Positions 28,801 through 37,597 of a stretch of DNA of 64,000 bases are shown piece by piece. The notes below the pieces were generated by a model that was given only the letters and a program-made list of their open reading frames with translations, did not search any database and was not told where the DNA came from. Made by a program: the position numbers and the translations under genes. Source of the stretch: Cryobacterium glucosi (GTDB lineage: Bacteria; Actinomycetota; Actinomycetes; Actinomycetales; Microbacteriaceae); contig NZ_SOFS01000018.1 in the NCBI RefSeq assembly GCF_004402235.1, forward strand, positions 121,438 to 185,437. The letters run 5' to 3'. Position 1 is the first letter of the stretch. Each line of letters begins with the position of its first letter.

Positions 28801-31800
28801 GCGATCGGCACCGTGCGGATCGGGATCAGCCCGCGCCTCGACGGCGCCCGCAACCCTGTCGCGGCCCCCGACGACGTCGTGGTGCGTCCGGGAAGCACCG
28901 TCTCCGTTCACGTGCTCGCCAACGACTCGGACCCCGACGGCGGCCGGCTCACGATCAGCGCCGTCGAACCGAGCGGCACCCCTGCCGACCTCGCGGCCGA
29001 CCACGGCACGGCCATGATCGCCGGGGACACCATCGCGGTCACGGCTCCCGCGACACCCGGCCGGTTCGGCTTCATCTACGAGATCAGCAACGAGCGCGGC
29101 GGCACCAGCTCGACATTCCTCACCGTCGTCGTGCGTGCGGATGCCCCGCGTGCCAGGCCAGAGGCCAGGGACACCCACCTGACCCTCTCCGACGTGCTCG
29201 CGGGCGGCACCGTCGACGTCGACGTTCTCGCCAACGTGACCTTCGCCGACGGGCCGGCCCGCGGCCTGGCGCTGAGCGTCCCCGAGTCCTGGGCCGACTC
29301 CGCGAGGGTCACAGACGCCAAGCGCGTCCGGGTGACCGTGCACGCCACGAGCCAGATCATCCCGTTCCAGGTCGCGAACCCCGACGACGCGAGCATCACC
29401 GCCCTCGCGTTCATCTGGGTGCCGGGGTACACCGACGCCCTGCCGCAACTGCGGAAGGGCGTTCCCGCGCTCACCGTCGCGAGCGGCGCCAACCTCACCA
29501 TCCCGATCAACGACTACGTCGTCGCCGTCGGCGGCAAGCAGGTGCGCCTCACCGACCGGAGCCTCGTGCACGCCACCCGGTCCAACGGTGCAGACCTCGC
29601 CACCTCGGACACGAGCATCGCCTTCACGAGCGCGGACCAGTACTACGGTCCGGCCTCGGTGTCGTTCGTCGTCACGGACGGCACCGGCGCAGGAGACCCG
29701 GATGGCCACACGGCCACGATCGTTCTCCCGATCACGGTGACGCCGCAGGCGAACCAGCCGCCGGCCTTCGACGGCGCCGTACTCGACTTCGAACCCGACC
29801 AGACCAAGGTCATCGACCTGTCCAAACTGACGTCCTACCCGTACCCGAACGACCAGGCCTCCCTCGTGTACTCGGTGCTCGACCCGAAACCGGTCGGATT
29901 CGACTACTCGCTCGATGGCCAGCAGCTGACACTGCACGCCAGGACCACGACGCTGCCGGCCTCGGGTGGGCAGGGCGGCCACGGGTCCATCACGATCGGC
30001 GTCTCGGCCGGCGGTACGCCCGGTCGGGCCGGGCGCATCGAGATGAGTGTCGTCGCGTCCACCCGGCCGCTCGCCATCCCGGCGGCGGATGTCGCGATCG
30101 CCCCCCGCGGCCAGACGACCGTCGTCGACGTGCTCGCCAACGACGGCGCGGCCAACCCGTTCCCACAGGTCCCGCTCCGGGTCGTCGCCGTGCGCGGACT
30201 CGGCGGTGCCGGCATCCCTGCCGGGGTCAGGATCACCCCGAGCGCCGACAACAGCACACTCAGCGTGCAGGTCGCAGCGAACGCCGCTGCGGCGGACACG
30301 AACCTCGAGTACGAGGTCGCCGACGCGACGAACGACCCGAACCGGTACGCCTGGGGCACCGTGCGGATCTCGGTTCAGGACCGGCCGGACCCGGTGACGA
30401 GCCTCTCCGTGACCGGGTTCTCGGACACCCGTCTCGCGGTCGCCTTCAACCCCGGCGCCGCCAACAACTCCGCCGTCACCGGCTACGAGATCACCCTCGT
30501 GAATGCCGTGACGGGCGCAGCGATCAGCACCACCACCTGCCAGGCGACCTCGTGCACGGTCCCGACCGGCGGCAACGGGCGGGCCAACGCTGTCCGCGTC
30601 TCTGTCGCAGCGCGCAACGGCCTCGGCCTCGGCGCGACGACCGCGCTCGCCGACACCGTCTGGTCCGATGTCGTGCCGTCGGCGCCCGGAAATCTCGCGG
30701 CCGCGCCGCTCAACGGCGGCTTGACGATCAGCTGGGCACCCGTTCCGAACGGTGCGGGTTCCCCGATTACGGACTACCTGGTCACCGTCAACGGCACGGC
30801 CCAGCCCGCCGTGAACGCGACGGGTCCTGGCTGCGGGGCCACCCGGTGCTCGCTCACGGTGAACGGCCTCGCCAACGGCGCGTTCGTTCCGGTGAGCGTG
30901 AGCGCCCGCAACGAGTCATATCCCGCCCTCTCAGCGTGGACATCCGCTTCGACCCAGGGCACGCCTTACGGTGCGCCGACGGCCGGCGCGGTCTCCGCAT
31001 CGGCCGGTGCCGCCGGCACCGTCCACGTCGCGTGGGATGCCTTCTCCGGTTCCGGCGACCCCGTCGGCGGATACTTCGTGCAACGCCTCACGAACGGAAC
31101 GGTGCCGACGGGGAACCAGGCGTGCACGGTCACCTCCCCGGCCCCCGGCACCGTCGTCGTTCCCCACACCGGCGCGAACGTCGCCGAGCTCAGGAACCTC
31201 GGAGCAGGCGCCACGAGCGTCGACTTCACCGGACTCACCTCGGACACCGCGTCGTACTCCTTCGTGGTCTGGGCATACAACAGGGCCGGCTGCACCAACA
31301 GCCAGGTCACCACCGTTCAGGTGCAGTCGACTCCCGGCGCGGTCACCGACCCGGGAGCCTCGATGGGGATGCACGACACGGCATACGACCTGCAGATCAC
31401 GCCGGTCAGCCCGGGCGCCGGCGTCACGGGCTATGAAGTCCGGGCCGTCGACGCCGCGACGGGGACCCCCGGCGCGAGCGCGACCTTCACCGCGACCGCC
31501 CTGCCACGCCAGCTGCTGACCCCGACGGTCTTCGGCGCACCGTTCAGCTACCAGGTGCGCGCGTGCGACACCTCGGCCACCTGGGGCACGTGTGGGGCCT
31601 GGTCCGCGACGATGACGGCACCGGCGGCATCCGTCAGCCTCGCCGTGACCGGCCTGGCCTACGACCCGGCAACCGGCGTCTTCGGCTGGACGAACGGTCC
31701 GGACAACGGCGCATACACGACCGGATACAGCTGTTCGGTGCCGACGGACCCGGGTACGGCGCCCGTGGCAGGTGGCCCCACCAGCTGCACTCTCGCCGCT

Positions 31801-31887
31801 CCCGCAGCAGCAGGCACGGCCCGCCTCGCTGTTTCCGTCGACCTCGGGCTCGGCACGGGCAACCCGGTGTACAACTACGACCGATGA
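25885..31887 (+). CDS. Giant membrane-anchored surface protein with Ig/cadherin-like and FN3 repeats
   Basis: The protein has 2000 residues. One N-terminal helix (about 12-38, TALGGTLVLALVVTTAVVSGG) should anchor it with the bulk outside. Residues about 40-390 resemble a beta-propeller (repeated LDILDPATATIVRSVAL-type blades). Residues about 409-1500 hold roughly nine or ten Ig/cadherin-like domains recognised by VLxNDSDPxGD (at about 409, 793, 891, 990, and more diverged near 700, 1090, 1182, 1289, 1392). Residues 1500-2000 hold about five FN3-like domains (SVTGFSDTRLAVAFNPG, NLAAAPLNGGLTISWAPV, and others). There is no LPxTG or cell-wall anchor at the C-terminus. The start GTG overlaps the kinase stop. 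It is probably an adhesin or structural filament; function unproven. Confidence 0.88.
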   Translation: MIRLWVSRQFAAHRSAWATALGGTLVLALVVTTAVVSGGYTAQRLDLGDAAVWVTNETRQAVGRANTAVMELNTVVTSESSNLDVLQSGATVLVLDTGNSSLDILDPATATIVRSVALPPRAPAVFLAGTRTLIASNGEVWETPTSRLASFDTATAPTLSLGAGSVVSVDDTGTLVSFTPATGALAQAPSGSGTVTSSQTLSAGSPGDDYQLTSVNGAWALLNATSRHLFLDGRDVDLSGLIVDGGAPALQQPSLSGSRVLIAHEQGLVAVPLSGGAPTVLVSGRNGTAAAPDTAGQCAYAAWSDGTAWRDCGDAGSGGSASGASGGSRGTQSGTTTTLTGLNDNARLAFRRNGTGLVLNDAHNGSTWAVQRDNQLIDNWADLIDTTPDTQRIETNGDDTPPVYDKVQAPPVAVDDSFGARPGRIVTLPVLLNDSDPNGDVLVIESVTPIDATDGRLDLVGNNQQVQLTVAEAATGQLRFGYTINDGRGGSASATVTVTLRAPGENSAPQQVRTTHATVRAGGRVTSQVLGDWIDPDGDPVYLASASAAGHDLLSFTPAGAVVFTDAGTNADDKRVGLSVSDGRLLGTGSLTVSVRASGAVPIVADSFIVLATAGAEVSVSPLDHARGGSAPLRLSSVPAKPDATITPDFASGAFRFLSSTPGVHEIEYSVTDGQLTATGRVRVDVAPAADANSTPVTVPHTAFIRGQQATLVDVLASDFDPANGVLLITGTMNVPASSGMRIEILDQRILRVTLTRPLPDGGLSFGYRISNGLADAEGTVTVVEIPALGQKQAPIAVADTATVRVGDTIDIPVLANDEQPDGDSLTLDPVLASGLSPGAGLLFAAGTVLRYLAPATPGTYTAVYRVNAPDGQYANAEVRISVREADPSTNNPPVPKTVTARVLSGGTVEVSIPLTGIDPDGDSVQLVGQETNPEKGSVTADGTDTFRYQAGEYSAGTDTFSYAVVDALGARAIGTVRIGISPRLDGARNPVAAPDDVVVRPGSTVSVHVLANDSDPDGGRLTISAVEPSGTPADLAADHGTAMIAGDTIAVTAPATPGRFGFIYEISNERGGTSSTFLTVVVRADAPRARPEARDTHLTLSDVLAGGTVDVDVLANVTFADGPARGLALSVPESWADSARVTDAKRVRVTVHATSQIIPFQVANPDDASITALAFIWVPGYTDALPQLRKGVPALTVASGANLTIPINDYVVAVGGKQVRLTDRSLVHATRSNGADLATSDTSIAFTSADQYYGPASVSFVVTDGTGAGDPDGHTATIVLPITVTPQANQPPAFDGAVLDFEPDQTKVIDLSKLTSYPYPNDQASLVYSVLDPKPVGFDYSLDGQQLTLHARTTTLPASGGQGGHGSITIGVSAGGTPGRAGRIEMSVVASTRPLAIPAADVAIAPRGQTTVVDVLANDGAANPFPQVPLRVVAVRGLGGAGIPAGVRITPSADNSTLSVQVAANAAAADTNLEYEVADATNDPNRYAWGTVRISVQDRPDPVTSLSVTGFSDTRLAVAFNPGAANNSAVTGYEITLVNAVTGAAISTTTCQATSCTVPTGGNGRANAVRVSVAARNGLGLGATTALADTVWSDVVPSAPGNLAAAPLNGGLTISWAPVPNGAGSPITDYLVTVNGTAQPAVNATGPGCGATRCSLTVNGLANGAFVPVSVSARNESYPALSAWTSASTQGTPYGAPTAGAVSASAGAAGTVHVAWDAFSGSGDPVGGYFVQRLTNGTVPTGNQACTVTSPAPGTVVVPHTGANVAELRNLGAGATSVDFTGLTSDTASYSFVVWAYNRAGCTNSQVTTVQVQSTPGAVTDPGASMGMHDTAYDLQITPVSPGAGVTGYEVRAVDAATGTPGASATFTATALPRQLLTPTVFGAPFSYQVRACDTSATWGTCGAWSATMTAPAASVSLAVTGLAYDPATGVFGWTNGPDNGAYTTGYSCSVPTDPGTAPVAGGPTSCTLAAPAAAGTARLAVSVDLGLGTGNPVYNYDR

Positions 31888-31938
31888 GATCGATGAAACT
31901 GTTGAGACTGTTCCCATGAAGACCCGAAAGACACTGAG

Positions 31939-32973
31939 ATGACTATCCCAAGGACCGGCCCGATGAATGCCCCGACGAACTCGACCGAGCAGGCGGCCGC
32001 CGCCACGATGACCGCAGGGGAGGCCGCGCAATTCGCCGAGGTCTTCGAACGGCTCGTCTCCGGGGTCGAACGGGTGCTGCTCGGCAAGCACCACGTCATC
32101 CGGATGGCTTTCACCGCGCTGCTCAGCGGCGGTCACCTGCTGCTCGAAGACGTGCCTGGCACCGGCAAGACGAGCCTCGCCAGGGCGATCGCGCAGAGCG
32201 TCCAGGGCACCAGCAACCGGATCCAGTTCACCCCGGACCTGCTCCCCGGCGACATCACCGGTGTCAGCATCTACGACCAGCGCAACGGCGCCTTCGAATT
32301 CCACCGCGGTCCCGTGTTCGCGAACATCGTGCTCGCCGACGAGATCAACCGCGCGAGCCCGAAGACCCAGGCGGCGCTGCTCGAGGTGATGGAGGAGGAG
32401 CAGATCACCGCGGACGGTGTGACGCACCCCGTTGCCGAACCGTTCATGGTGATCGCCACCCAGAACCCGATCGAGCAGGCGGGCACCTACCGGCTGCCAG
32501 AAGCCCAGCTCGACCGGTTCATCATGAAGGCCTCGATCGGCTATCCCGACCACGCCTCGACGATCCGGATCCTCGAGGGTGCCGGACGGCGTGCGCACGC
32601 GGTCGTCATCCCCGCCGTCGTCTCTGCCGCGACGGTCGTCGAACTCGCCGCGCTCGCCAGGACGGTCCACGTCGACCCCTCGATCAACGACTACGTCTCC
32701 CGCCTGGTCGACGCGACGCGCACGACCACCGAGGTGCGCCTCGGCGCGAGCGTGCGCGGGGCGCTTGCCCTCATCCGCACAGCGAAGACCCTCGCCGCGG
32801 CCAACGGGCGGCACTACGTCATTCCCGACGACGTGAAGCAGCTCGCAGAGGCGGTCCTCGCGCACCGGCTCCTGCTCGATCCGGAGGCCGAGTTCGACGG
32901 TGTCACACCCTCGAGCATCGTTGCGCGCATCCTGATCGAGACGCCTCCGCCGGGAGACCGGCAGGCCGCGTGA
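31939..32973 (+). CDS. MoxR-family AAA+ ATPase
   Basis: This 344-residue protein is a MoxR-type AAA+ chaperone that remodels or activates partner protein complexes. Walker A GTGKT is at residues 74-78 ([16 protein letters not shown]), Walker B is [24 protein letters not shown], sensor 1 is [15 protein letters not shown] and the arginine finger region is LPEAQLDRF. An in-frame ATG at 31963 has the better ribosome site (AAGGA, eight bases), so the first eight residues may not be made. Its stop overlaps the DUF58 gene by four bases. MoxR-DUF58 pairs are a standing association, DUF58 being the usual partner. Confidence 0.93.
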   Translation: MTIPRTGPMNAPTNSTEQAAAATMTAGEAAQFAEVFERLVSGVERVLLGKHHVIRMAFTALLSGGHLLLEDVPGTGKTSLARAIAQSVQGTSNRIQFTPDLLPGDITGVSIYDQRNGAFEFHRGPVFANIVLADEINRASPKTQAALLEVMEEEQITADGVTHPVAEPFMVIATQNPIEQAGTYRLPEAQLDRFIMKASIGYPDHASTIRILEGAGRRAHAVVIPAVVSAATVVELAALARTVHVDPSINDYVSRLVDATRTTTEVRLGASVRGALALIRTAKTLAAANGRHYVIPDDVKQLAEAVLAHRLLLDPEAEFDGVTPSSIVARILIETPPPGDRQAA

Positions 32974-34349
32974 GCGATCTGGGCGGCGCACGTCCGAACG
33001 GCCTCGGCGAGGACACCGCCGACGGTCGTCTCGCCGTGCTGCTCGTGCACTCGGTCCGTGCCGTCCTGGCGACCGGTGCGCTGCTGACGACGACCTGGCG
33101 GCTCGCCACTGCCGTCGTCACGGTCCTCGGCTGGAGCGTGCTCGCATCCGCCGCCGTCGCCCTCGCGACCGGCTACCTGCTCGGCTGGACCGAACTCGTG
33201 GTGCTCGGCTGGGCTGGACTCGCGCTCGTCCTGGCTTCCTTCGGCTTCCTGTTCGGGCGGACCGCGTACCAGATCCGGCTCAGGGTTCCCGTGGACCGGG
33301 TCGTCGTGGGGGAACGGGTTCCCGGTGAACTGATCGTGCGCAACCCGACCGGCCGCCGGCTGCCTGGCGTCGGGGTCGAGGTTCCCGTCGGCCTCGGCCT
33401 CGCCGAGTTCGCCATGCCCGGGCTCGCCAGGGGCGCAAGCTTCGAGGACGTCTTCATCGTCCCGACCGTGCGGCGCGGGATCATCCCGATCGGGCCGGTG
33501 CGGACTGTGCGCGCGGACCCGGTCGGCCTCGTGCGCCGGGAACTCGTCTGGGCGGAACGTGTCGATCTCTTCGTGCACCCGCGCACCCTCCCGATTCCGA
33601 GCATGAGCACAGGGTTCATCCGTGACCTCGAGGGAAACCCCACCCGTGACCTCACCAACCTCGACATGTCCTTCCATGCCCTGCGCGAATACGTGCCGGG
33701 GGATGAACGGCGCAGCATCCACTGGAAGAGCACCGCGAAGACCGGCCGCCTCATGGTGCGCCAGTACGAGGAGTCCCGGCGCAGTCACCTTCTGGTCGCA
33801 CTGAGCCTCGCCGCAGACGACTACGCCGACGACGAGGAATTCGAACTCGCCGTGAGCGTCGCCGGTTCGCTCGGGGTGCGGGCGATCCGCGACGCACGCA
33901 CGGTGTCCGTCGTCACGAGCACCGTTGCACCCGCCGCAGCCCGCACGGGTGCGGCCGGCCGGGACCAGGTGCAGCACCGGCCGAACCGGGCAGGCACGAA
34001 GCGGCGTCCCGCCGCCGAAAGGCTCAGCACCCTGACGATCACCCGCCTGCTCGACGACCTGTGCCGAGTGGATCGCACGGCGGACGCGTTGCCGCTCGGC
34101 GCGCTCGCCCAGTCCGCAGCGGATGCCGTCGCCGGTGTTTCCGTCGCCTTCCTCGTGTACGGCTCAACGGTGAGCCTCGCCGAGCTGCGCGCAGCGGCGA
34201 CGCATTTCCCCGGCGGGGTCGAAGTCGTGGCCGTCGTCTGCGCGACAGAGTCCGTGCCGAGCCTCCGGCGCGTCGCCGAGCTCAGCGTTCTCACCATCGG
34301 CTTCCTCGAAGACCTGCAGCAGAGCCTCGCCAAGGGGGTTGCCGCGTGA
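32970..34349 (+). CDS. DUF58 domain protein
   Basis: The protein has 459 residues. Two hydrophobic segments near the N-terminus ([25 protein letters not shown] and [20 protein letters not shown]) anchor it. The cytoplasmic part contains the DUF58 signature [35 protein letters not shown] (residues about 229-263). A vWA-like C-terminal half follows with an Arg-rich linker. In other bacteria DUF58 proteins work with MoxR ATPases and transglutaminase-fold membrane proteins, as here. GTGA overlaps join it to both neighbours, so the three are translated as a unit. Confidence 0.9.
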   Translation: MSDLGGARPNGLGEDTADGRLAVLLVHSVRAVLATGALLTTTWRLATAVVTVLGWSVLASAAVALATGYLLGWTELVVLGWAGLALVLASFGFLFGRTAYQIRLRVPVDRVVVGERVPGELIVRNPTGRRLPGVGVEVPVGLGLAEFAMPGLARGASFEDVFIVPTVRRGIIPIGPVRTVRADPVGLVRRELVWAERVDLFVHPRTLPIPSMSTGFIRDLEGNPTRDLTNLDMSFHALREYVPGDERRSIHWKSTAKTGRLMVRQYEESRRSHLLVALSLAADDYADDEEFELAVSVAGSLGVRAIRDARTVSVVTSTVAPAAARTGAAGRDQVQHRPNRAGTKRRPAAERLSTLTITRLLDDLCRVDRTADALPLGALAQSAADAVAGVSVAFLVYGSTVSLAELRAAATHFPGGVEVVAVVCATESVPSLRRVAELSVLTIGFLEDLQQSLAKGVAA

Positions 34350-36733
34350 CCGGGAGAGTGCAGCCCCGCGCATCCGCCGCCTTCATCGTCGGGAACACGG
34401 CCGCGCTGCTGCTCGCGACGATGGTCGCGGCCGTGACTCTCTGGCCGGTCTACGGGAACCGCGAATTCGTGGTGCTCGTCGTCGTCACCGCGTTGCTCGG
34501 TTCCGGCATCGCGATCCTCGGTACGGTGTTCCGCTGGCGGGCGTGGCTGGTCTCGCTCGTCACGATCGCGGTGTATTTCCTGGTCGGCGTGCCGCTTGCG
34601 ATCCCCGGCGAGGCGACCGGGGGCGTCCTGCCGACCCTCGCCGGGCTCGGGGACCTCGCCGCGGCGACCGCACTGAGCTGGAAGGAGCTCGTCACGATCG
34701 TGCTCCCGGTCGGCTCGTACCAGGCCCTGTTGGTTCCGGCCCTCATCCTCGTCCTGTCGAGCACCGTCGCCGGACTCTCGATCGCCCTCAGGGCACGGGT
34801 CGGCGAGCTCGGCGCGTTCGGTCCGATCGCGCTCTATGTCGCCGGGATCGGCCTCGGACCGACCGTCGGATTAGCGCCGATCGAGACCGGTCTCGCTCTC
34901 TTCGTCGTGCTGCTGTTCTGGCTGCTCTGGCAACGCGCGGCACGCCGGCGGGCGCTCCTCGCCCTCTCCGGTGCCCGGCAGTCCGCGCGCACCCGCGAAT
35001 CGCGGGCCGGTCGCCGGCTCACCGCGGCCCGCGGGGTGCTCTCGGCCGCGCTGATCGCCGCCCTCGCGATCGGGGTCGGCACCGCGGCGGCCGTGGCCTT
35101 CCCTGTGCAGGTGCCCCGGGATGTCGTGCGGGCCCGCGTGCAGCAGCCCTTCGACCCGAATGATTACCCGAGCCCGCTGAGCGAATTCCGCAGTTACCTG
35201 CAGCCCGGGCGGTCCGATGCCGTGATGCTGTCGGTGACCGGCCTGCCGGCCGGGGGACGGCTGCGACTCGCGGCCCTCGATTCCTACAACGGAATCGTCT
35301 ATTCCCTCGACGGCGCAGCGAACTTCTTCACCCGCCTGCCCGACCGGCTCGACCAGAGCGGGGTCTCCGGCGACCCCTCGTCGATCGACGTGACCATCGA
35401 CGATTACGCGGGCGTCTGGGTTCCGGGTACCGGGCAACTCGAACGCATCCGCTTCAGCGGGGAGACCGGGACGGCCCGGGCCGATGCGTTCTACTACAAC
35501 GACGGCACGGGGACCGCTGCCGTCCTCGGGGGACTCGCCTCCGGCGACACCTACACGGCCACCGCGGTCGTGCCACGGGTTCCCGGGTCGCTCGCGACGC
35601 TGACGCCGGGCACGGCCGCCCTCCCGGCCCTCGAAGCGCTACCCGACTCCGTCGAAGGGGCGCTCGCGGGATACGTTCGCGCCGGGGACCCGCCCGGCGT
35701 GCAATTGCAGGCCATGCTGGACGGGCTGAAGGCGAATGGTTACGTGAGTCACGGCATCGGTGAGGACGAGCCGGTGAGCCGGTCTGGCCACGGTCTGGAC
35801 CGGATCAGTCAGCTTTTCACCGATGAGCCCATGCTCGGGGACGCCGAACAGTACGCCGTCGCGGCCGCGCTGTTGGCGCGGCGGCTGGGGTTCCCGGCCA
35901 GGGTCGTCATGGGATTCGCCCCCCAGACGCTCGGAGCCGCCGACGCGTCGGAAACGCCGGTGATCGTGCACGGGGCCGACGTCTCCGCCTGGATCGAGGT
36001 CCAGACGGCAACGGAGGGCTGGGTGACGATCGACCCCACTCCCGCCGTGCGCGACGTGCCGGAGAAGCAGCCGGACCGGCCCCAGATCGTCTCGCGACCG
36101 CAGACCGTCGTGCCGCCGCTCGTCCCGAGTGTGACGGAGCAGCGGGATCCCGCCGCTCCGGAGAATGCCGCGGAGACGCCGCCGGCACCGCTGTCGCCGT
36201 TGCTGGCGCTGCTCGTCACCGTGCTGACGATCACCGGTTGGACGATGCTCGCCGCCCTCGTCATCGCCGGCCCGTTCCTCGTCGTCATCCTCGCGAAGGC
36301 CCGTCGGCGCAGGCTCCGCCGCGGGAGGGGCTCAACGCTCGACCGGGTGCGCGGCGGCTGGCGCGAATTCGCGGACACCGCGGCGGACTTCGGCATCGAT
36401 GTGCCGGTCGGCGCGACCCGCCTCGAACTGGCCGAGGCGGTCGGCGGGGAGCCGCCTGTTGCGGCGGCGGTCGCGGTGGACCGGGCTGTTTTCGCGCCCG
36501 GACGGCCGAGCGACGGCGTCGCTGACCAGATCTGGAGAATGGTCGAAGACCTGCGGTCCGCGCTCGCCGCGGGACGCACCCGCAGGGACCGGTTCCGAGC
36601 CCTCATTTCGCTGCGCTCGTTCGCTCGCTACGCTGGAAGGGCATCCGTTCCACCTGCGAATCGGGGCACGCCGAGCGGGCACCGGGTTTCCACACCCGAC
36701 CGGGACCGGCGAAAGGAAGGAGTCGTTTCGTGA
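34346..36733 (+). CDS. Membrane transglutaminase-fold protein (TgpA type) lacking the catalytic Cys and His
   Basis: The protein has 795 residues. About six N-terminal helices (residues 10-255) precede an extracellular region, a transglutaminase-like core (about 490-570), a further helix ([31 protein letters not shown]) and a cytoplasmic Arg-rich tail. In active relatives the core reads GxCEH/QFA...HAW...DPTP. Here it is GDAEQYA with Ala500 in place of Cys, DVSAW with Ser547 in place of His, and DPTP with Asp563 kept. It should therefore be catalytically dead and act as a binding or structural module. GTG and GTGA overlaps join it to DUF58 upstream and the FHA gene downstream. Confidence 0.88.
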   Translation: MTGRVQPRASAAFIVGNTAALLLATMVAAVTLWPVYGNREFVVLVVVTALLGSGIAILGTVFRWRAWLVSLVTIAVYFLVGVPLAIPGEATGGVLPTLAGLGDLAAATALSWKELVTIVLPVGSYQALLVPALILVLSSTVAGLSIALRARVGELGAFGPIALYVAGIGLGPTVGLAPIETGLALFVVLLFWLLWQRAARRRALLALSGARQSARTRESRAGRRLTAARGVLSAALIAALAIGVGTAAAVAFPVQVPRDVVRARVQQPFDPNDYPSPLSEFRSYLQPGRSDAVMLSVTGLPAGGRLRLAALDSYNGIVYSLDGAANFFTRLPDRLDQSGVSGDPSSIDVTIDDYAGVWVPGTGQLERIRFSGETGTARADAFYYNDGTGTAAVLGGLASGDTYTATAVVPRVPGSLATLTPGTAALPALEALPDSVEGALAGYVRAGDPPGVQLQAMLDGLKANGYVSHGIGEDEPVSRSGHGLDRISQLFTDEPMLGDAEQYAVAAALLARRLGFPARVVMGFAPQTLGAADASETPVIVHGADVSAWIEVQTATEGWVTIDPTPAVRDVPEKQPDRPQIVSRPQTVVPPLVPSVTEQRDPAAPENAAETPPAPLSPLLALLVTVLTITGWTMLAALVIAGPFLVVILAKARRRRLRRGRGSTLDRVRGGWREFADTAADFGIDVPVGATRLELAEAVGGEPPVAAAVAVDRAVFAPGRPSDGVADQIWRMVEDLRSALAAGRTRRDRFRALISLRSFARYAGRASVPPANRGTPSGHRVSTPDRDRRKEGVVS

Positions 36734-37461
36734 ATTGCCTGATCTGCGGGGCACCGCTGAGCGCGGGCGCCATGTTCTGCGGTGAGTGCGGCAGTTCTAC
36801 GAAGGCGACCCCGAAGACCCGCAAGCGTCACGACCCGCGTCCGAACGACACGACGATCATCCAGCCGCTGCGACCCCGCCCGACCGTTGTCTCGATTCCG
36901 GTGACCACCGCTGCGGCCGGTCCCGGCGTGCTCGGTGAGCCTGGGGCGTCCGGCCCGCCCGTCGCCGTGCCGGCACCCGAAGCCGAAGCCGAAGCGGAAG
37001 CCGAGATCGAATCGTCGTCGCCGTTCGCGCCGGGCCGTCGCCTGCACCCCGTTACCCCCACGCGTCCGTCCCGACAGGGCGCGCACACCCACGGTTCCCA
37101 CGTCGCCCTCACCGGCGGTGGCGCCCCGACAACGGACGGTGCCTTCGTGCTGCAGTTCAGCACAGGGGAGGACCTCGAAGTGCGCGGCACCGGCCTGATC
37201 GGACGCCGGCCGATGCCGCAACCGAGCGAGCACTTCGACCGTCTTGTTCAGATCATCGATCCGGGCATGTCGGTGTCGAAGACCCACCTCGAGTTCGGCC
37301 AACATGACGGCGAGCTCTGGGTCAGCGACCGCTTCTCCGGCAACGGCACCATCATCCGCCGCCCCGACGCGACGATGGTGCGGTGCGAGCCCGGCCGCCG
37401 CTATCTCGTGCCGCGCGGATCGCGCGTCGAGATCGGTGACCAGTACTTCCAGGTCAGCTGA
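36730..37461 (+). CDS. Zinc-ribbon and FHA domain protein
   Basis: The protein has 243 residues. The N-terminal double-CxxC zinc ribbon is CLICGAPLSAGAMFCGECG. A linker contains NDTTIIQP, close to the DTVIRRP repeats of the first FHA protein, and a Glu-Ala repeat. The C-terminal FHA domain (about residues 155-243) has LIGRRPMPQ, MSVSKTHLEFG, VSDRFSGNGTII and RGSRVEIGDQYFQV, with the Arg, Ser/His and Asn needed for phosphothreonine binding. It probably links the kinase to the FtsK-like ATPase encoded next. The GTG start overlaps the stop of the transglutaminase-fold gene. Confidence 0.9.
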   Translation: MNCLICGAPLSAGAMFCGECGSSTKATPKTRKRHDPRPNDTTIIQPLRPRPTVVSIPVTTAAAGPGVLGEPGASGPPVAVPAPEAEAEAEAEIESSSPFAPGRRLHPVTPTRPSRQGAHTHGSHVALTGGGAPTTDGAFVLQFSTGEDLEVRGTGLIGRRPMPQPSEHFDRLVQIIDPGMSVSKTHLEFGQHDGELWVSDRFSGNGTIIRRPDATMVRCEPGRRYLVPRGSRVEIGDQYFQVS

Positions 37462-37465
37462 GACG

Positions 37466-37501
37466 TCCGGCCAGTCCGGCCTCTCCGGCCTCTCCGGCCT
37501 G
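37466..37501 (+). repeat. Four 9-bp tandem repeats (TCCGGCCTC type)
   Basis: Units begin at 37466, 37475, 37484 and 37493, the two inner ones identical. They lie in the 136-base gap after the zinc-ribbon/FHA gene. Their frame is open with the downstream ATPase gene, but no start codon makes them clearly coding. Confidence 0.8.
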
Positions 37502-37597
37502 TCCTCGACGCTCCTCACCACCCGGGCCATCCGGTCCCCGGTGCACGGATGCGGTCGGCCGCCTGTCCTGATCTCGTTCCGGTGCTCTGCTACCCGG

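Noticed and set aside
27517..29982. 821-residue minus-strand open frame inside the giant surface protein gene
   Set aside because: Antisense shadow of repeat-coding DNA; the plus-strand frame shows clear domain periodicity and anchors.
37244..37597. Extended N-terminus of the FtsK-like ATPase
   Set aside because: It would overlap over 200 bases of the FHA gene and encode the 9-bp repeat; the residues are low complexity, and the membrane domain begins after 37598.
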